Shown: piece by piece, positions 55,568 to 64,000 of the stretch
Position numbering within the stretch: the first letter of the stretch is position 1
How the letters are laid out: each line of letters starts with the position of its first letter
Assembly (NCBI RefSeq): GCF_005405905.1
Contig: NZ_BJHU01000029.1
Span: 83,915-147,914 of the forward strand
DNA: 64,000 nt
Reading direction: 5' to 3'
Origin: Acidovorax sp. NB1
GTDB taxonomy: Bacteria > Pseudomonadota > Gammaproteobacteria > Burkholderiales > Burkholderiaceae_C
The notes under the pieces: generated by a model
Database searches by the model: none
Told to the model about the DNA's origin: nothing
What the model saw: the letters and a program-made list of their open reading frames with translations, nothing else
Made by a program: the position numbers and the translations under genes

Positions 55568-55612
55568 GGGGTGTCTCCGAAAGTCATTCGTTGTTCGTCG
55601 TCAAAAGATGAA

Positions 55613-56281
55613 TTACCAGTGCGCAGCACGGCGGCCGTCGTGGTGCAGCAGGCGGCCCTTGTCGGCGGGGGTCAGGCCTGCCACCGTGCTGCGCAGGCCC
55701 CGCACGCTGTCTTCCACCGTGAGCGGGGCGCTGTCGCCGCCCATGTCGGTCTGCACCCAGCCGGGGTCGATGGTGACCAGGGTGGCGCCGGGGTAGTCGT
55801 GCTGGGCGGCGGCCACAGCCATGTTGAGCGCGGCCTTGCTGGTGCGGTACAGCCAGGAGCCGCTGTTCGGCACGCTGCCGATCTGCGACATGGACGACGA
55901 GATGAACGCAAACACCCCGCCCGCCTCGGCCACCAGCGGCGCCACCTGCGGAAGGGCCTGCATCGCGCCCAGCACATTGGTGTGCATGACGGCGTCGAAA
56001 TCCTGCTGCGTGGGCGGCGTGAGGGCATTCGGTCGGCGGATCACCCCGGCCACATACCAGGCGATGTCGATCTTCTCGCCGTCGAGCTGCCAGGCCAGGC
56101 CACTCACGCTGGCGGGGTTGGCCACGTCCACCGTCAGCGCCTCGGCGCCCAGGGCCAGCACCCGCTCGCGGCCCGCCTCGTCGCGCACAGTGGCGATCAC
56201 GCGGCGGCCCGCCTCGGTGTACTGGCGCACCAGTTCCAGGCCAATGCCCCGCGATGCGCCGATGACGAGTATGGAGTTCAT
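55613..56281 (-). CDS. SDR-family short-chain dehydrogenase
   Basis: 222 residues. Cofactor motif ILVIGASRGIGLELV (GxxxGxG), VDVANPAS, YVAGVIRR (instead of the classic NAG), catalytic Ser and Tyr region SSSMSQIGS with YRTSKAALNM (YxxxK). The NAG motif is changed to VAG, so activity is somewhat uncertain. It lies in the fatty acid/leucine run between thiolase and dehydrogenase genes. Its start codon is at the edge of repeat copy F, 130 bp after the thiolase gene. Confidence 0.85.
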   Translation of the reverse strand: MNSILVIGASRGIGLELVRQYTEAGRRVIATVRDEAGRERVLALGAEALTVDVANPASVSGLAWQLDGEKIDIAWYVAGVIRRPNALTPPTQQDFDAVMHTNVLGAMQALPQVAPLVAEAGGVFAFISSSMSQIGSVPNSGSWLYRTSKAALNMAVAAAQHDYPGATLVTIDPGWVQTDMGGDSAPLTVEDSVRGLRSTVAGLTPADKGRLLHHDGRRAAHW

Positions 56282-56346
56282 TTTTTGAACAAAATTGGCC
56301 TCTCCCGCGCGTCCATCATGCGAAAGCAGCTATAAAAACATGAGCA
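56281..56346 (+). repeat. dispersed low-GC repeat, copy F
   Basis: Reads TTTTTTGAACAAAATTGGCC, TCTCCCGCGCGTCCATCATGC, then AAGCAGCTATAAAAACATGAGC. It lies in the gap between the thiolase gene and the SDR gene and touches the SDR start codon. One of the best matches to the family. Confidence 0.75.
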
Positions 56347-56411
56347 AACCAGTGTTGCACTGATTTGCCCTCCGCAGCACCCGACAGCGCCGGGTGCTGC
56401 CATCACACCGG

Positions 56412-57599
56412 TTACACCAGCTCCAGCGCCACAGCCGTGGCCTCGCCACCGCCGATGCACAGCGTGGCCAGGCCCTTGGTCAGGCCACGTGCCTTGAGCG
56501 CATGGATCAGCGTGACCATGATGCGCGCGCCGCTGGCGCCGATGGGGTGGCCCAGCGCGCAGGCGCCGCCGTTCACGTTGACCTTGTCGTGGGACAGATC
56601 CAGTTCCTTCATCAGCGCCATGGGCACCACGGCAAAGGCTTCGTTGATCTCCCACAACTGCACGTCGCCCACTTGCCAGCCGGCCTTGGCCAGCGCCTTC
56701 TGCGTGGCGCCCAGCGGGGCGGTGGCAAACCATTCGGGCTCTTGCGCGTGGGTGGCGTGGCTCACGATGCGGGCCAGGGGCTTGGCACCCAGCTTCTTGG
56801 CGGTGGACTCGCGCATCATCACCAGCGCGGCGGCGCCGTCGTTGATGCTGGAGCTGGAGGCGGCGGTGATGGTGCCGTCCTTCTTGAACGCGGGCTTCAA
56901 GGTGGCGATCTTTTCGAGCTTGACCTTGCCGGGGCCTTCGTCCACGGAGACCACGGTCTCGCCCGCGCGGGTCTTGACAGTGACGGGCACGATCTCGGCC
57001 GCGAACGCGCCGGACTCGGTGGCCGCCTTGGCGCGCTGCACGCTGGCGGTGGCAAACGCGTCCTGCTGTTCGCGCGTGAAGCTGTATTTGGCAGCGCAGT
57101 CTTCACCAAAGGTGCCCATGCTGCGGCCGGCTTCGTAGGCGTCTTCCAGGCCGTCGAGCATCATGTGGTCAAAGATGCGGTCGTGGCCCAGGCGGTAGCC
57201 GCCACGGCCTTTTTGCAGCAGGTAGGGGGCGTTGGTCATGCTCTCCATGCCGCCCGCCACCATCACATCGTGCGTGCCCGCCAGCAGCATGTCGTGCGCC
57301 ATCATCGCGGCCTTCATGCCGGAGCCGCACATCTTGCTGAGCGTGACGGCCCCTGCACCCTTGGGCAGGCCTCCCTTGAACGCCGCCTGGCGTGCAGGCG
57401 CCTGGCCCTGCCCGGCCATCAGGCAGTTGCCAAACAGCACTTCGCCCACGGCGTCGGGCGACACACCGGCGCGTTCGATGGCGGCCTTGATGGCAGCACC
57501 GCCCAGGTCGTGTGCGGCCAGGCTGGAGAAGTCGCCCTGCAGCGAGCCCATAGGGGTGCGTGCGGCGCCGACGATGACGATGGGGTCTTGGATGGACAT
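56412..57599 (-). CDS. acetyl-CoA C-acetyltransferase (thiolase)
   Basis: 395-residue thiolase: nucleophilic Cys in LSKMCGSGMKA (C91), INEAFAVVPMALMKELDL, GGACALGHPIGASGAR catalytic His and LATLCIGGGEATA second Cys. A biosynthetic/acetoacetyl-CoA type by sequence. It would use the acetoacetate made by HMG-CoA lyase after CoA activation, and so fits the leucine end products. The ATG at 57599 has AGGAG ahead. In the same run as aceK and isovaleryl-CoA dehydrogenase. Confidence 0.93.
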   Translation of the reverse strand: MSIQDPIVIVGAARTPMGSLQGDFSSLAAHDLGGAAIKAAIERAGVSPDAVGEVLFGNCLMAGQGQAPARQAAFKGGLPKGAGAVTLSKMCGSGMKAAMMAHDMLLAGTHDVMVAGGMESMTNAPYLLQKGRGGYRLGHDRIFDHMMLDGLEDAYEAGRSMGTFGEDCAAKYSFTREQQDAFATASVQRAKAATESGAFAAEIVPVTVKTRAGETVVSVDEGPGKVKLEKIATLKPAFKKDGTITAASSSSINDGAAALVMMRESTAKKLGAKPLARIVSHATHAQEPEWFATAPLGATQKALAKAGWQVGDVQLWEINEAFAVVPMALMKELDLSHDKVNVNGGACALGHPIGASGARIMVTLIHALKARGLTKGLATLCIGGGEATAVALELV

Positions 57600-57679
57600 G
57601 GGAAGGTCTCCTGGGTAAGGGTCAGAGGAAAGGTGTTCTGAGGGAAAGTGGGAGGTGAAAACCGGGGCTTGGCGAGCGG

Positions 57680-59485
57680 TCAGCCTGCCGCAGCACCGTG
57701 CGCAAAGCGCCGTTCCGTGTCGTAAGGGAACACATCGAACATGTGGCCTGCCTGGATGCGCTCCTTGTGCGACTGCCAGAACGCGGCGTCGAGCAAATCG
57801 GCGTGGTGCTGCATGAACACCTCCCGCACCGCGTCGTTGCCGAGCAGGAAGGGGCCAAAGGTTTCGGGGAACACATCACGCGGGCCCACGCTGTACCAGA
57901 TCTCGCCGCTCATCTCTTCTTCTTCGTTGCGCGGCGTGGGCACGCGGCGGAAGTTGCAGTCGGTGAGGTATTCGATCTCGTCGTAGTCGTAGAAAACGAC
58001 CTTGCCGTTGCGCGTGACGCCGAAGTTCTTCCAGAGCATGTCGCCAGGGAAGATGTTGGCGGCCACGAGGTCTTTGATGGCGTTGCCGTATTCGATGACG
58101 CTGTGCTCCATCTGCTGGCGCGCGCGTGGGTCGGACAGGCCAGTGTCGAAGGCCTCCTGCAGGTAGATGTTGAGCGGGATCATGCGCCGCTCGATGTACA
58201 AGTGCTTGATGATCACCTCGGTCTGGCCGTCACCGTCGCGGTCGCTGATTTCGAGCTGGCTGGGCGCGAACTTCTCGATCTCGGCAATCAGCGCGTCATC
58301 GAACCGGTCGCGCGGAAAGGCAACCTCGCTGTACTCCAGCGTGTCGGCCATGCGGCCCACACGGTCGTGCTGCTTGACCAGCAGGTACTTGGCCTTGATC
58401 TGCTCGCGCGTGGTTTCCTTCTGGTGCGGAAAGTGGTCCTTGATGAGCTTGAACACGAACGGAAAGCTCGGCAGGTCGAACACCAGCATCACCATGCCCT
58501 TGATACCCGGCGCGATGCGGAAATGGTCGCTGGAGTGCTTCAGGTGGTAGAGAAAGTCGCGGTAGAACAGTGTCTTGCCTTGCTTGGCCAGGCCCAAGGC
58601 GTTGTAGATCTCGGCGCGCGGCTTGCGCGGCATGAGGCTGCGCAAGAACTGCACGTAGGCGCTGGGCACCTCCATGTCCACCATGAAGTAGGCGCGGGCA
58701 AAGCTGAACAGCATCTGCATGTCGTCCTCGCCAAACAGGGCGGCGTCGATATAGAGCCTGCCGCTGTCGTCGTGCAGGATGGGCAGCGCAAACGGCACCT
58801 CGTTGAAGCCGTTGATGATCTTGCCCACCACGTAGGCACCCTTGTTGCGAAAGAACAGGCTGGTGAGCACCTGGATCTGGAAGTTGGTGCGCAGCTTGAC
58901 CTTGTCCAGGCGGCTGCGCATGGCGGCCACCACGCATGCGGTGTCGCGCGCCAGGTCGGCGAACTCGCGCTGGAGCTGGAAGTTCTCGACGATGCTCTGA
59001 AAGGTGTCGCCCAGCGTCTCGCGTGTGGGGTAGTAGGCGCGGTAGGTGGGCCGCGCGGCGGGCTCGTCGTTCTCGATGTATTCGGTGCTGACCGCAGGCC
59101 GCACAAAGATGAAGTCGTTGTGGAAATGCGTGCGGTGCAGGATCTTGGTGGTGACCGAGTTGAAGAAGGTCTCGGCCAGCTCGGGCTGGTGGTGGTTCAC
59201 CAGCAAGCCGATGTAATGCAGCTTGACCTGGTGCCACACGTCCATGGGCTGCGCCCCTGCCTCGAACTCTTTCTCCAGGCGGCGCACGCATTCCTTCACC
59301 CGCAGGTCGTAGAACTCGATGCGCTCACGCTGCGCCCGCTGCTGGCCATGCCAGTCGGCGGTTTCAAAGCGGTGCTTGGCCCGCGCGGACTCGGTGCGGA
59401 ACAGCCGGTAGTGGCGGTTGAAGCCATCCATCATGGCCTTGGCAATGCCGTAGGCCTGGGGGGCATCGAGGCGTTGCGGGAACAT
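57680..59485 (-). CDS. aceK: isocitrate dehydrogenase kinase/phosphatase
   Basis: 601 residues, matching AceK in full length. It phosphorylates and dephosphorylates isocitrate dehydrogenase to steer carbon into the glyoxylate shunt. Family features include the ATP-loop [58 protein letters not shown] and [12 protein letters not shown]. The ATG at 59485 (MFPQRLD) is chosen; a longer start would overlap the carbonic anhydrase gene. Its place within the leucine-degradation run is notable: leucine yields acetyl-CoA and acetoacetate, which must be assimilated by the glyoxylate shunt. Confidence 0.95.
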   Translation of the reverse strand: MFPQRLDAPQAYGIAKAMMDGFNRHYRLFRTESARAKHRFETADWHGQQRAQRERIEFYDLRVKECVRRLEKEFEAGAQPMDVWHQVKLHYIGLLVNHHQPELAETFFNSVTTKILHRTHFHNDFIFVRPAVSTEYIENDEPAARPTYRAYYPTRETLGDTFQSIVENFQLQREFADLARDTACVVAAMRSRLDKVKLRTNFQIQVLTSLFFRNKGAYVVGKIINGFNEVPFALPILHDDSGRLYIDAALFGEDDMQMLFSFARAYFMVDMEVPSAYVQFLRSLMPRKPRAEIYNALGLAKQGKTLFYRDFLYHLKHSSDHFRIAPGIKGMVMLVFDLPSFPFVFKLIKDHFPHQKETTREQIKAKYLLVKQHDRVGRMADTLEYSEVAFPRDRFDDALIAEIEKFAPSQLEISDRDGDGQTEVIIKHLYIERRMIPLNIYLQEAFDTGLSDPRARQQMEHSVIEYGNAIKDLVAANIFPGDMLWKNFGVTRNGKVVFYDYDEIEYLTDCNFRRVPTPRNEEEEMSGEIWYSVGPRDVFPETFGPFLLGNDAVREVFMQHHADLLDAAFWQSHKERIQAGHMFDVFPYDTERRFAHGAAAG

Positions 59486-59537
59486 GGCGGGCTTGGGGCC
59501 GTTGCGCTGCGCGGGCTGCGGTTGCGTGCTTGCTGGC

Positions 59538-60197
59538 TTACTGCCGCTTGACGGCAGCCACACCGGCAATGGCCGCCTTGTAGAGCGACTCCAGCCCCTC
59601 GGTGCTGTCCACCGTCATGTGCAGGTTGTTGATGAGCCCGTCTTTCAGGCCATAGCACCAGCCGTGCAGCGTGACCTTCTGGCCCCGGCCCCAGGCGTCG
59701 AGCATCACGGTGCTCTGCGCCACGTTCACCACCTGCTCGATGGCGTTCAGCTCGCACAGCACGTCATGGCGCCATTGGGGTTCAATGGACGCAATCAGGT
59801 CGCGGTGGCGATCGCGCACATCCGACACATGGCGGATCCAGTTGTCGGCCAGACCGACACGCATGCCCTCCAGCGCCGCCAGCACGCCACCACAGCCGTA
59901 ATGGCCCACCACCATGAGGTGTTCGACGCGCAACTGGTCCACCGCGTACTGGATGGTGGACAGGCAGTTCAGGTCGGTAGGCACCACCACGTTGGCCACG
60001 TTGCGGTGCACGAACACCTCGCCGGGCTCCAGGCCGGTGATCTGGTTGGCAGGCACGCGGCTGTCGGAGCAGCCGATCCACATGTACTTGGGCTTCTGCT
60101 GTGCCAGCAGGCCGGTGAAGAAACCAGGGCGCTCGCGTTCCATCTGCGCCGCCCAGGCACGGTTGTGGACAAACAGGTCTTCGATGGATGTGGGCAT
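59538..60197 (-). CDS. beta-class carbonic anhydrase
   Basis: 219 residues: zinc ligands CSDSR (C43, D45, R47) and GHYGCGG (H99, C102), [14 protein letters not shown], and a C-terminal helix region. It interconverts CO2 and bicarbonate. It lies 52 bp before aceK and 53 bp after isovaleryl-CoA dehydrogenase in the same run. Since MCC uses bicarbonate, supplying it may be why a carbonic anhydrase is in this cluster; that is inference. Confidence 0.93.
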   Translation of the reverse strand: MPTSIEDLFVHNRAWAAQMERERPGFFTGLLAQQKPKYMWIGCSDSRVPANQITGLEPGEVFVHRNVANVVVPTDLNCLSTIQYAVDQLRVEHLMVVGHYGCGGVLAALEGMRVGLADNWIRHVSDVRDRHRDLIASIEPQWRHDVLCELNAIEQVVNVAQSTVMLDAWGRGQKVTLHGWCYGLKDGLINNLHMTVDSTEGLESLYKAAIAGVAAVKRQ

Positions 60198-60250
60198 GGT
60201 GGGTCTGGCTCTTTCAAACGGTGGATCGGCCCGGGGCAAGCGCCCGCAGG

Positions 60251-61441
60251 TCAGCAGGTTTCAGCAAACAGCTCGCGGCCGATCAGCATGCGGCGGATCT
60301 CGCTGGTGCCAGCACCAATCTCGTACAGCTTGGCATCGCGCCAGAGGCGGCCCAACGGGTACTCGTTGATGTAGCCGTTGCCACCATAGATCTGCACGCC
60401 TTCGCCCGCCATCCAGGTGGCCTTTTCGGCACACCAGAGGATGACGCTGGCGCAGTCCTTGCGGACCTGGCGCACATGGTCGGTCCCGAGCATGTCGAGG
60501 TTCTTGGCCACGGTGTAGGCAAACGAGCGCCCCGCCTGCAGCACGGTGTACATGTCGGCCACCTTGCCTTGGATGAGCTGGAATTCGCCAATGCTCTGGC
60601 CGAACTGCTTGCGGTCGTGAATGTAAGGGATCACGTTGTCCATCACCGACTGCATGATGCCCAGGGGGCCGCCGGTCAGAACCGCGCGTTCGTAGTCCAG
60701 GCCACTCATCAGCACCTTGGCGCCCTGGTTCACGCCACCCAGCACATTTGCTGCAGGCACTTCAACGTCCTGGAACACCAGCTCGCCCGTGTGGCTGCCA
60801 CGCATGCCCAGCTTGTCGAGCTTTTGCGCAATCGAGAAGCCCTTCATGCCCTTTTCGATCAGGAAAGCCGTGACACCACGCGCGCCCAGTTCAGGTTCGG
60901 TCTTGGCGTAGACCACCAGTGTGTCGGCGTCTGGGCCGTTGGTGATCCACATCTTGCTGCCGTTGAGCAGGTAGTAGCCGCCTTTGTCCTCGGCCTTCAG
61001 CTTCATGCTGATCACGTCGGAGCCTGCGCCGGGTTCGCTCATGGCCAGCGCCCCCACATGTTCGCCGCTGATGAGCTTGGGCAGGTACTTGGCCTTTTGC
61101 GCCTCGTTGCCGTTGCGGTTGATCTGGTTCACGCACAGATTGCTGTGCGCGCCGTAGGACAGGCCCACCGAGGCGCTGGCGCGCGAGATTTCCTCCATGG
61201 CGACCATGTGCGCCAGGTAGCCCATGGCGGCGCCGCCATACTGCTCGGGCACCGTGATACCCAGCACGCCCAGGTCGCCCATCTTGCGCCATAGGTCCAT
61301 GGGGAACTGGTCGCTCTTGTCAATCTCGGCCGCGCGGGGGGCGATTTCAGCCTGCGCGAAGTCGCGCACAGCGTCGCGCAGAGCGTCGATGTCTTCGCCC
61401 AGCTGAAAGTTGAGGCCGGGCAGGTTGGCAGGAATGCTCAT
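60251..61441 (-). CDS. liuA: isovaleryl-CoA dehydrogenase
   Basis: 396 residues. The first dehydrogenation of leucine catabolism. IVD-specific marks are present: the catalytic base lies in [16 protein letters not shown] (as Glu254 of human IVD), while the usual C-terminal Glu is Gly in [26 protein letters not shown] binds flavin. ATG 61441 is used, with CGAGGAGACAAACCCC ahead. It follows the thioesterase gene by 41 bp and heads the pathway part of the run under a LiuR-like operator. Confidence 0.95.
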   Translation of the reverse strand: MSIPANLPGLNFQLGEDIDALRDAVRDFAQAEIAPRAAEIDKSDQFPMDLWRKMGDLGVLGITVPEQYGGAAMGYLAHMVAMEEISRASASVGLSYGAHSNLCVNQINRNGNEAQKAKYLPKLISGEHVGALAMSEPGAGSDVISMKLKAEDKGGYYLLNGSKMWITNGPDADTLVVYAKTEPELGARGVTAFLIEKGMKGFSIAQKLDKLGMRGSHTGELVFQDVEVPAANVLGGVNQGAKVLMSGLDYERAVLTGGPLGIMQSVMDNVIPYIHDRKQFGQSIGEFQLIQGKVADMYTVLQAGRSFAYTVAKNLDMLGTDHVRQVRKDCASVILWCAEKATWMAGEGVQIYGGNGYINEYPLGRLWRDAKLYEIGAGTSEIRRMLIGRELFAETC

Positions 61442-61482
61442 GGGGTTTGTCTCCTCGTAGAAGGTGGGGAAATGGGCAGGGC

Positions 61483-61944
61483 TCAGCCCTGGATGCTGTC
61501 GCGTCCGGTGACTGCCATGAGGGTGCACCCCATGGTGGCGACCAGCTTTTCTTGGTTGCCGTCAATGGCGAAGGCTCGGCCCTCGCAGACGGTGATGGTG
61601 CGGCCGGGCTTCAGCACCCGCCCTTCCATGCGGAACCGCTCGCCCTTTGCCGGGGCCAGCAGGTTGATCTTGAATTCGATGGTGAGAACGGCGGCGTCCT
61701 CTGCCATCAGGGTGAAGCCCGCATAGCCACAGGCGGAATCCAGCGCCGTGGCAACCATGCCGGCATGCAGGAAACCGTGCTGTTGGGTCAACGCTGCCGC
61801 CCAGGACAGCTCAATGTCTACAGCACCGGGCTCCAGCAAGCCCAAGCGGGCCCCCAGGGTCTGCATCGCCCCTTGGCGTGCAAAGCTGCCCTTCACACGG
61901 TCTGCGTAATGGTCACAGCGGGGCTCGAAAGGGGTCGTTGTCAC
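61483..61944 (-). CDS. PaaI-type hotdog thioesterase
   Basis: 153 residues of the hotdog fold: [30 protein letters not shown] carries the HGG-like His and the catalytic Asp, followed by [17 protein letters not shown]. It hydrolyses CoA thioesters, possibly relieving acyl-CoA build-up. It is the first gene after the operator at 61961 and leads isovaleryl-CoA dehydrogenase by 41 bp. The start codon is the GTG at 61944, with AGGAGAC ahead. Confidence 0.87.
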   Translation of the reverse strand: MTTTPFEPRCDHYADRVKGSFARQGAMQTLGARLGLLEPGAVDIELSWAAALTQQHGFLHAGMVATALDSACGYAGFTLMAEDAAVLTIEFKINLLAPAKGERFRMEGRVLKPGRTITVCEGRAFAIDGNQEKLVATMGCTLMAVTGRDSIQG

Positions 61945-61960
61945 GACGGTCTCCTGATTT

Positions 61961-61976
61961 ACGTTTACGTAAACGT
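61961..61976. promoter_or_regulatory. LiuR-type palindromic operator upstream of thioesterase/liuA
   Basis: ACGTTTACGTAAACGT is a perfect 16-bp palindrome lying 17 bp before the thioesterase start and 11 bp after the liuR stop. LiuR, a MerR-family regulator, is known to bind such AT-rich ACG-flanked palindromes in front of leucine genes. On the minus strand TTGACG at the edge may be a -35 box. Sequence is seen; regulator assignment is from family knowledge plus position. Confidence 0.7.
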
Positions 61977-61986
61977 CAATTATGGA

Positions 61987-62382
61987 TCATTTTTCTATTT
62001 CCACCTTGCGCAGCAGTGCACGCGCCTCTTCTTCATGCTCCTGGACCTCCTCCAGATTGGCCCGCAGGTCGGCCATTTGCTCCTCCAGCTGCTTGCGGTG
62101 CACCACCAGCACATCGAGGAACTTGCGCAATTGCACGCCGGTATCACGGGGACTGTCGTACAGGTCAATGATCTCCTTGGCCTCGGTCAGCGACAGCCCG
62201 AGACGCTTGGCGCGCAAGGTCAGGCGCAGGCGGGTGCGGTCCCGCGCGCTGTAGACGCGGTTGCGACCCGCAGCCCCCGTGCGCTCGGGCTGCAACAAGC
62301 CCATGTCTTCATAGAAACGAATGGCCCGGGTGGTGAGGTCAAACTCTTTGGCAAGGTCGCTGATGGTGTAGGTGTTGGCCAT
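61987..62382 (-). CDS. liuR: MerR-family transcriptional regulator LiuR
   Basis: 131 residues: MerR HTH (TYTISDLAKEFDLTTRAIRFYEDMGLLQPER) with the wing (NRVYSARDRTRLRLTLRAKRLG), then a short coiled-coil dimer helix to EKVEIEK-like end. The LiuR subgroup regulates leucine/isovalerate degradation, and the adjacent liuA supports this. No ligand domain is present, as usual. ATG 62382 is preferred (MANTYTIS); an ATG six codons earlier (62400) is possible. A further LiuR-like palindrome lies 83 bp upstream. Confidence 0.9.
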   Translation of the reverse strand: MANTYTISDLAKEFDLTTRAIRFYEDMGLLQPERTGAAGRNRVYSARDRTRLRLTLRAKRLGLSLTEAKEIIDLYDSPRDTGVQLRKFLDVLVVHRKQLEEQMADLRANLEEVQEHEEEARALLRKVEIEK

Positions 62383-62464
62383 GGTGTGGGCTGTATGCAT
62401 ACAGAGCGGATTCGCGCAGGAGACAGCCCACGGGCCATCGATCCCTACAATGCATCGAATGCAT

Positions 62465-62482
62465 GACGTTTACGTTAACGTC
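62465..62482. promoter_or_regulatory. LiuR-type operator between liuR and the metallo-hydrolase gene
   Basis: GACGTTTACGTTAACGTC is nearly palindromic and shares the ACGTTTACGT core with the site at 61961. It is 83 bp upstream of liuR and 26 bp upstream of the divergent hydrolase start, so LiuR may control itself and the hydrolase. Confidence 0.6.
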
Positions 62483-62507
62483 AATGCTAACGCATACGAC
62501 CATTGCC

Positions 62508-63593
62508 ATGAACCCACTCGAACACCAGATCCACTATCCACTCGGTGATGCACTTCCCCCCGAAGGCAGCGCCATTGAGGTCGCACCTGGCGTGAAGTGG
62601 ATCCGCATGGGGCTGCCTTTTGCCCTCGACCATATCAATCTGTGGCTGCTGAGGGACAGGCAACCCGATGTGGGCGGCACCATGGTGGAAGGCTGGGCGG
62701 TGGTGGACTGCTGCATCGACAGCCCTGGCACCCGGGCGCAGTGGGAGCAGGTGTTCGCCAGCAGCCTGGAGGGACTGCCCATCCTGCGGGTGATCGTCAC
62801 CCATATGCACCCGGACCACATCGGTTTGGCCCATTGGCTGTGCGAGCGCTGGAACGTGCACCTCTGGATCAGCGCAACCGACTACCAAGTCGCCAGAACC
62901 GCTGTGTACGACCGCAATGGCTTCGGCGGCGAAGCGGGTGCTGACTTTTACATGCTGCATGGGATGCAGGATGAAGCATTCCTTCAGCATGTGCGGGGGC
63001 GCGCCTCGTATTTCCCGACCCTCGTGCCCGCACTGCCGCCCCGTTTTCGCAGACTCATGGATGGCGACACCATTGAGATCGGCGGGCGCAGATGGCAGTG
63101 CATCAGTGGCTACGGGCATGCCCCCGAGCACATAGCGCTTTACAGCGAGGAGCTGTCAGCACTTCTCAGCGGCGACATGGTGTTGCCACGCATTTCCACC
63201 AATGTCAGCGTTCATGCATCCGAGCCAGAGTCGAATCCACTGCGGCTTTTTCTGACGTCCCTGCTGCGCTACCTGGTACTGCCACCCGACACGCTGGTGC
63301 TTCCCTCCCACGGAAAGCCTTTTCAGGGCTTGCACGAGCGCATTCACCAACTGCAAGACCACCACCGCGACAGACTTGATGAGATCCTTGCGGCAGCTCA
63401 ACAGGGCTCGCTTTCAGCCTTCGACGTACTGCCGATCATGTTCAAGCGCAAGCTCGACGCCCACCAGATGACCTTCGCCATGGGTGAGGCTTTGGCCCAT
63501 TTGCATTGGCTGTGGTTAGATGGTCAGCTGCAGCGGGTTCTGGACGCTGGCGGGGTTCACCGGTTTCAGCTCGCACCGTGTTCATCGCAATAG
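62508..63593 (+). CDS. metallo-beta-lactamase-fold hydrolase
   Basis: 361 residues with the MBL zinc motif THMHPDHIG, later LSGDMVLP (Asp) and LPSHGKPF (His), and a C-terminal helical extension of about 90 residues. The family includes thioesterases and glyoxalase-II-like enzymes. Divergent from liuR behind a LiuR-like operator, so a role in acyl-CoA or leucine metabolism is a reasonable guess. The ATG at 62508 is chosen; an upstream in-frame ATG at 62463 lies in the operator. Confidence 0.87.
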   Translation: MNPLEHQIHYPLGDALPPEGSAIEVAPGVKWIRMGLPFALDHINLWLLRDRQPDVGGTMVEGWAVVDCCIDSPGTRAQWEQVFASSLEGLPILRVIVTHMHPDHIGLAHWLCERWNVHLWISATDYQVARTAVYDRNGFGGEAGADFYMLHGMQDEAFLQHVRGRASYFPTLVPALPPRFRRLMDGDTIEIGGRRWQCISGYGHAPEHIALYSEELSALLSGDMVLPRISTNVSVHASEPESNPLRLFLTSLLRYLVLPPDTLVLPSHGKPFQGLHERIHQLQDHHRDRLDEILAAAQQGSLSAFDVLPIMFKRKLDAHQMTFAMGEALAHLHWLWLDGQLQRVLDAGGVHRFQLAPCSSQ

Positions 63594-63836
63594 GACCCTG
63601 CATGGTGGTGCAATGAAAATCAGCTGACAGCGCTCTTCTCGCACAAGTTTTGCTGCGCAGATATTCGATAGCGCTGCGGTGACAGAACCTGCGACCAACC
63701 GAAGAGGATTGGAATGCGCTCGGCGATGGGGAGTGGTTGCAGGTATTCAGCGAGAGCAGAGGACTGCGAAGCTGGAAGGTGGTTTGGGTTTGGTCTGGAG
63801 GTGTGTGATCCGCAAATCAAGCGCCCCAAAGCAAAA
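63594..63836. other. intergenic region without a convincing gene
   Basis: Between the hydrolase stop and the rRNA terminator. A stretch at about 63610-63672 (CAATGAAAATCAGC, CAGCGCTCTTC, GATATTCGATAGC) looks like a degenerate copy of the dispersed repeat. A minus-strand frame continuing leftward from inside the 5S gene is not credible. Nothing else is seen. Confidence 0.5.
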
Positions 63837-63866
63837 CGCCCTTCTACTCGGTAGAGCAGAAGGGCG
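63837..63866 (-). terminator. rho-independent terminator of the rRNA operon
   Basis: A 13-bp stem (CGCCCTTCTGCTC with its partner, one G-T pair) around the loop TACC on the minus strand, followed by TTTTGCTTT. It lies 16 bp downstream of the 5S rRNA gene. Confidence 0.9.
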
Positions 63867-63881
63867 GTTTGGGCTGTAAGA

Positions 63882-63996
63882 GCCTGACGATGACCTACTT
63901 TCACACGGGAACCCGCACTATCATCGGCGCAAAGTCGTTTCACTGTCCTGTTCGGGATGGGAAGGAGTGGTACCAACTTGCTATGGTCATCAGGCA
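63882..63996 (-). rRNA. rrf: 5S ribosomal RNA
   Basis: The minus strand begins GCCTGATGACCATAGCAAG, has the CCCGAACAGGACAGTGAAACG core (C domain and loop E region) and ends GGTCATCGTCAGGC, pairing with its 5' end to close helix I. Length about 115 nt, typical for a betaproteobacterial 5S. The 23S gene should lie beyond the right edge of the window. Confidence 0.97.
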
Positions 63997-64000
63997 TAAC

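Noticed and set aside
63620..63997. Minus-strand open frame of 125 codons at the right edge
   Set aside because: Overlaps the 5S rRNA and its terminator; it is a chance frame.

Overview
The window is high-GC DNA from a betaproteobacterium, most likely a member of the Comamonadaceae (Acidovorax or a relative). The evidence is the 5S rRNA at the right edge, two orphan Bug/TctC-type receptors, a tandem-fused UvrA, a LiuR-type leucine regulon, and copies of a low-GC short repeat that I recognise from Comamonadaceae genomes. The genus is inference. No phage, plasmid, IS element, CRISPR array or tRNA is visible.

Left part (1-29.6 kb). A fructose/ribose-type ABC transporter operon (binding protein, permease, ATPase, FucU-like mutarotase, ROK regulator) diverges from a PfkB sugar kinase across a palindromic promoter region. 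Then come a NYN-OST-HTH ribonuclease-like protein, an orphan Bug receptor, an Lrp regulator divergent from a CtlX-type citrulline/arginine hydrolase, a small cysteine-cluster protein, a lipoprotein, and a 1957-residue double UvrA. Next are two tandem paralogous LivK-like binding proteins without a transporter, an MHS-family transporter with a large extra-membrane insert, a DsbA-fold isomerase, DUF1289 and YbaK proteins, and HMG-CoA lyase. A LysR-controlled 3-hydroxyacyl-CoA dehydrogenase/BKACE/Bug operon probably degrades an unknown beta-hydroxy acid.

Middle (29.8-54.4 kb). A compact minus-strand operon encodes acyl-CoA ligase, both methylcrotonyl-CoA carboxylase subunits and methylglutaconyl-CoA hydratase, interleaved with two alpha/beta hydrolases, a DinB-fold protein and a DUF4126 membrane protein. 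Divergent from it is an AraC regulator overlapping a lower-GC DUF4238 gene that looks acquired. Then follow a GST, a patatin lipoprotein, a HAD phosphatase, YchJ, DUF4197, DUF421, a CsgG-like/peptidoglycan-binding lipoprotein, a lipoprotein with an internal duplication, and a response regulator followed by two paralogous hybrid histidine kinases.

Right part (54.4-64 kb). A minus-strand run carries LiuR, thioesterase, isovaleryl-CoA dehydrogenase, carbonic anhydrase, AceK, thiolase, an SDR and a second acyl-CoA dehydrogenase. Two palindromic LiuR-like operators flank liuR, one of them in front of a divergent metallo-hydrolase. Together with HMG-CoA lyase at 24 kb, the whole leucine-to-acetoacetate pathway is in the window, and AceK links the acetyl-CoA output to the glyoxylate shunt. 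The window ends in the 5S rRNA gene and terminator of an rRNA operon.

The most unusual feature is a family of about 65-bp low-GC dispersed repeats (at least six or seven copies). Several lie inside or at the ends of reading frames (uvrA linker, mccB linker, DUF1289 N-terminus, ctlX C-terminus), so the element appears to supply protein sequence in a way reminiscent of Rickettsia palindromic elements.
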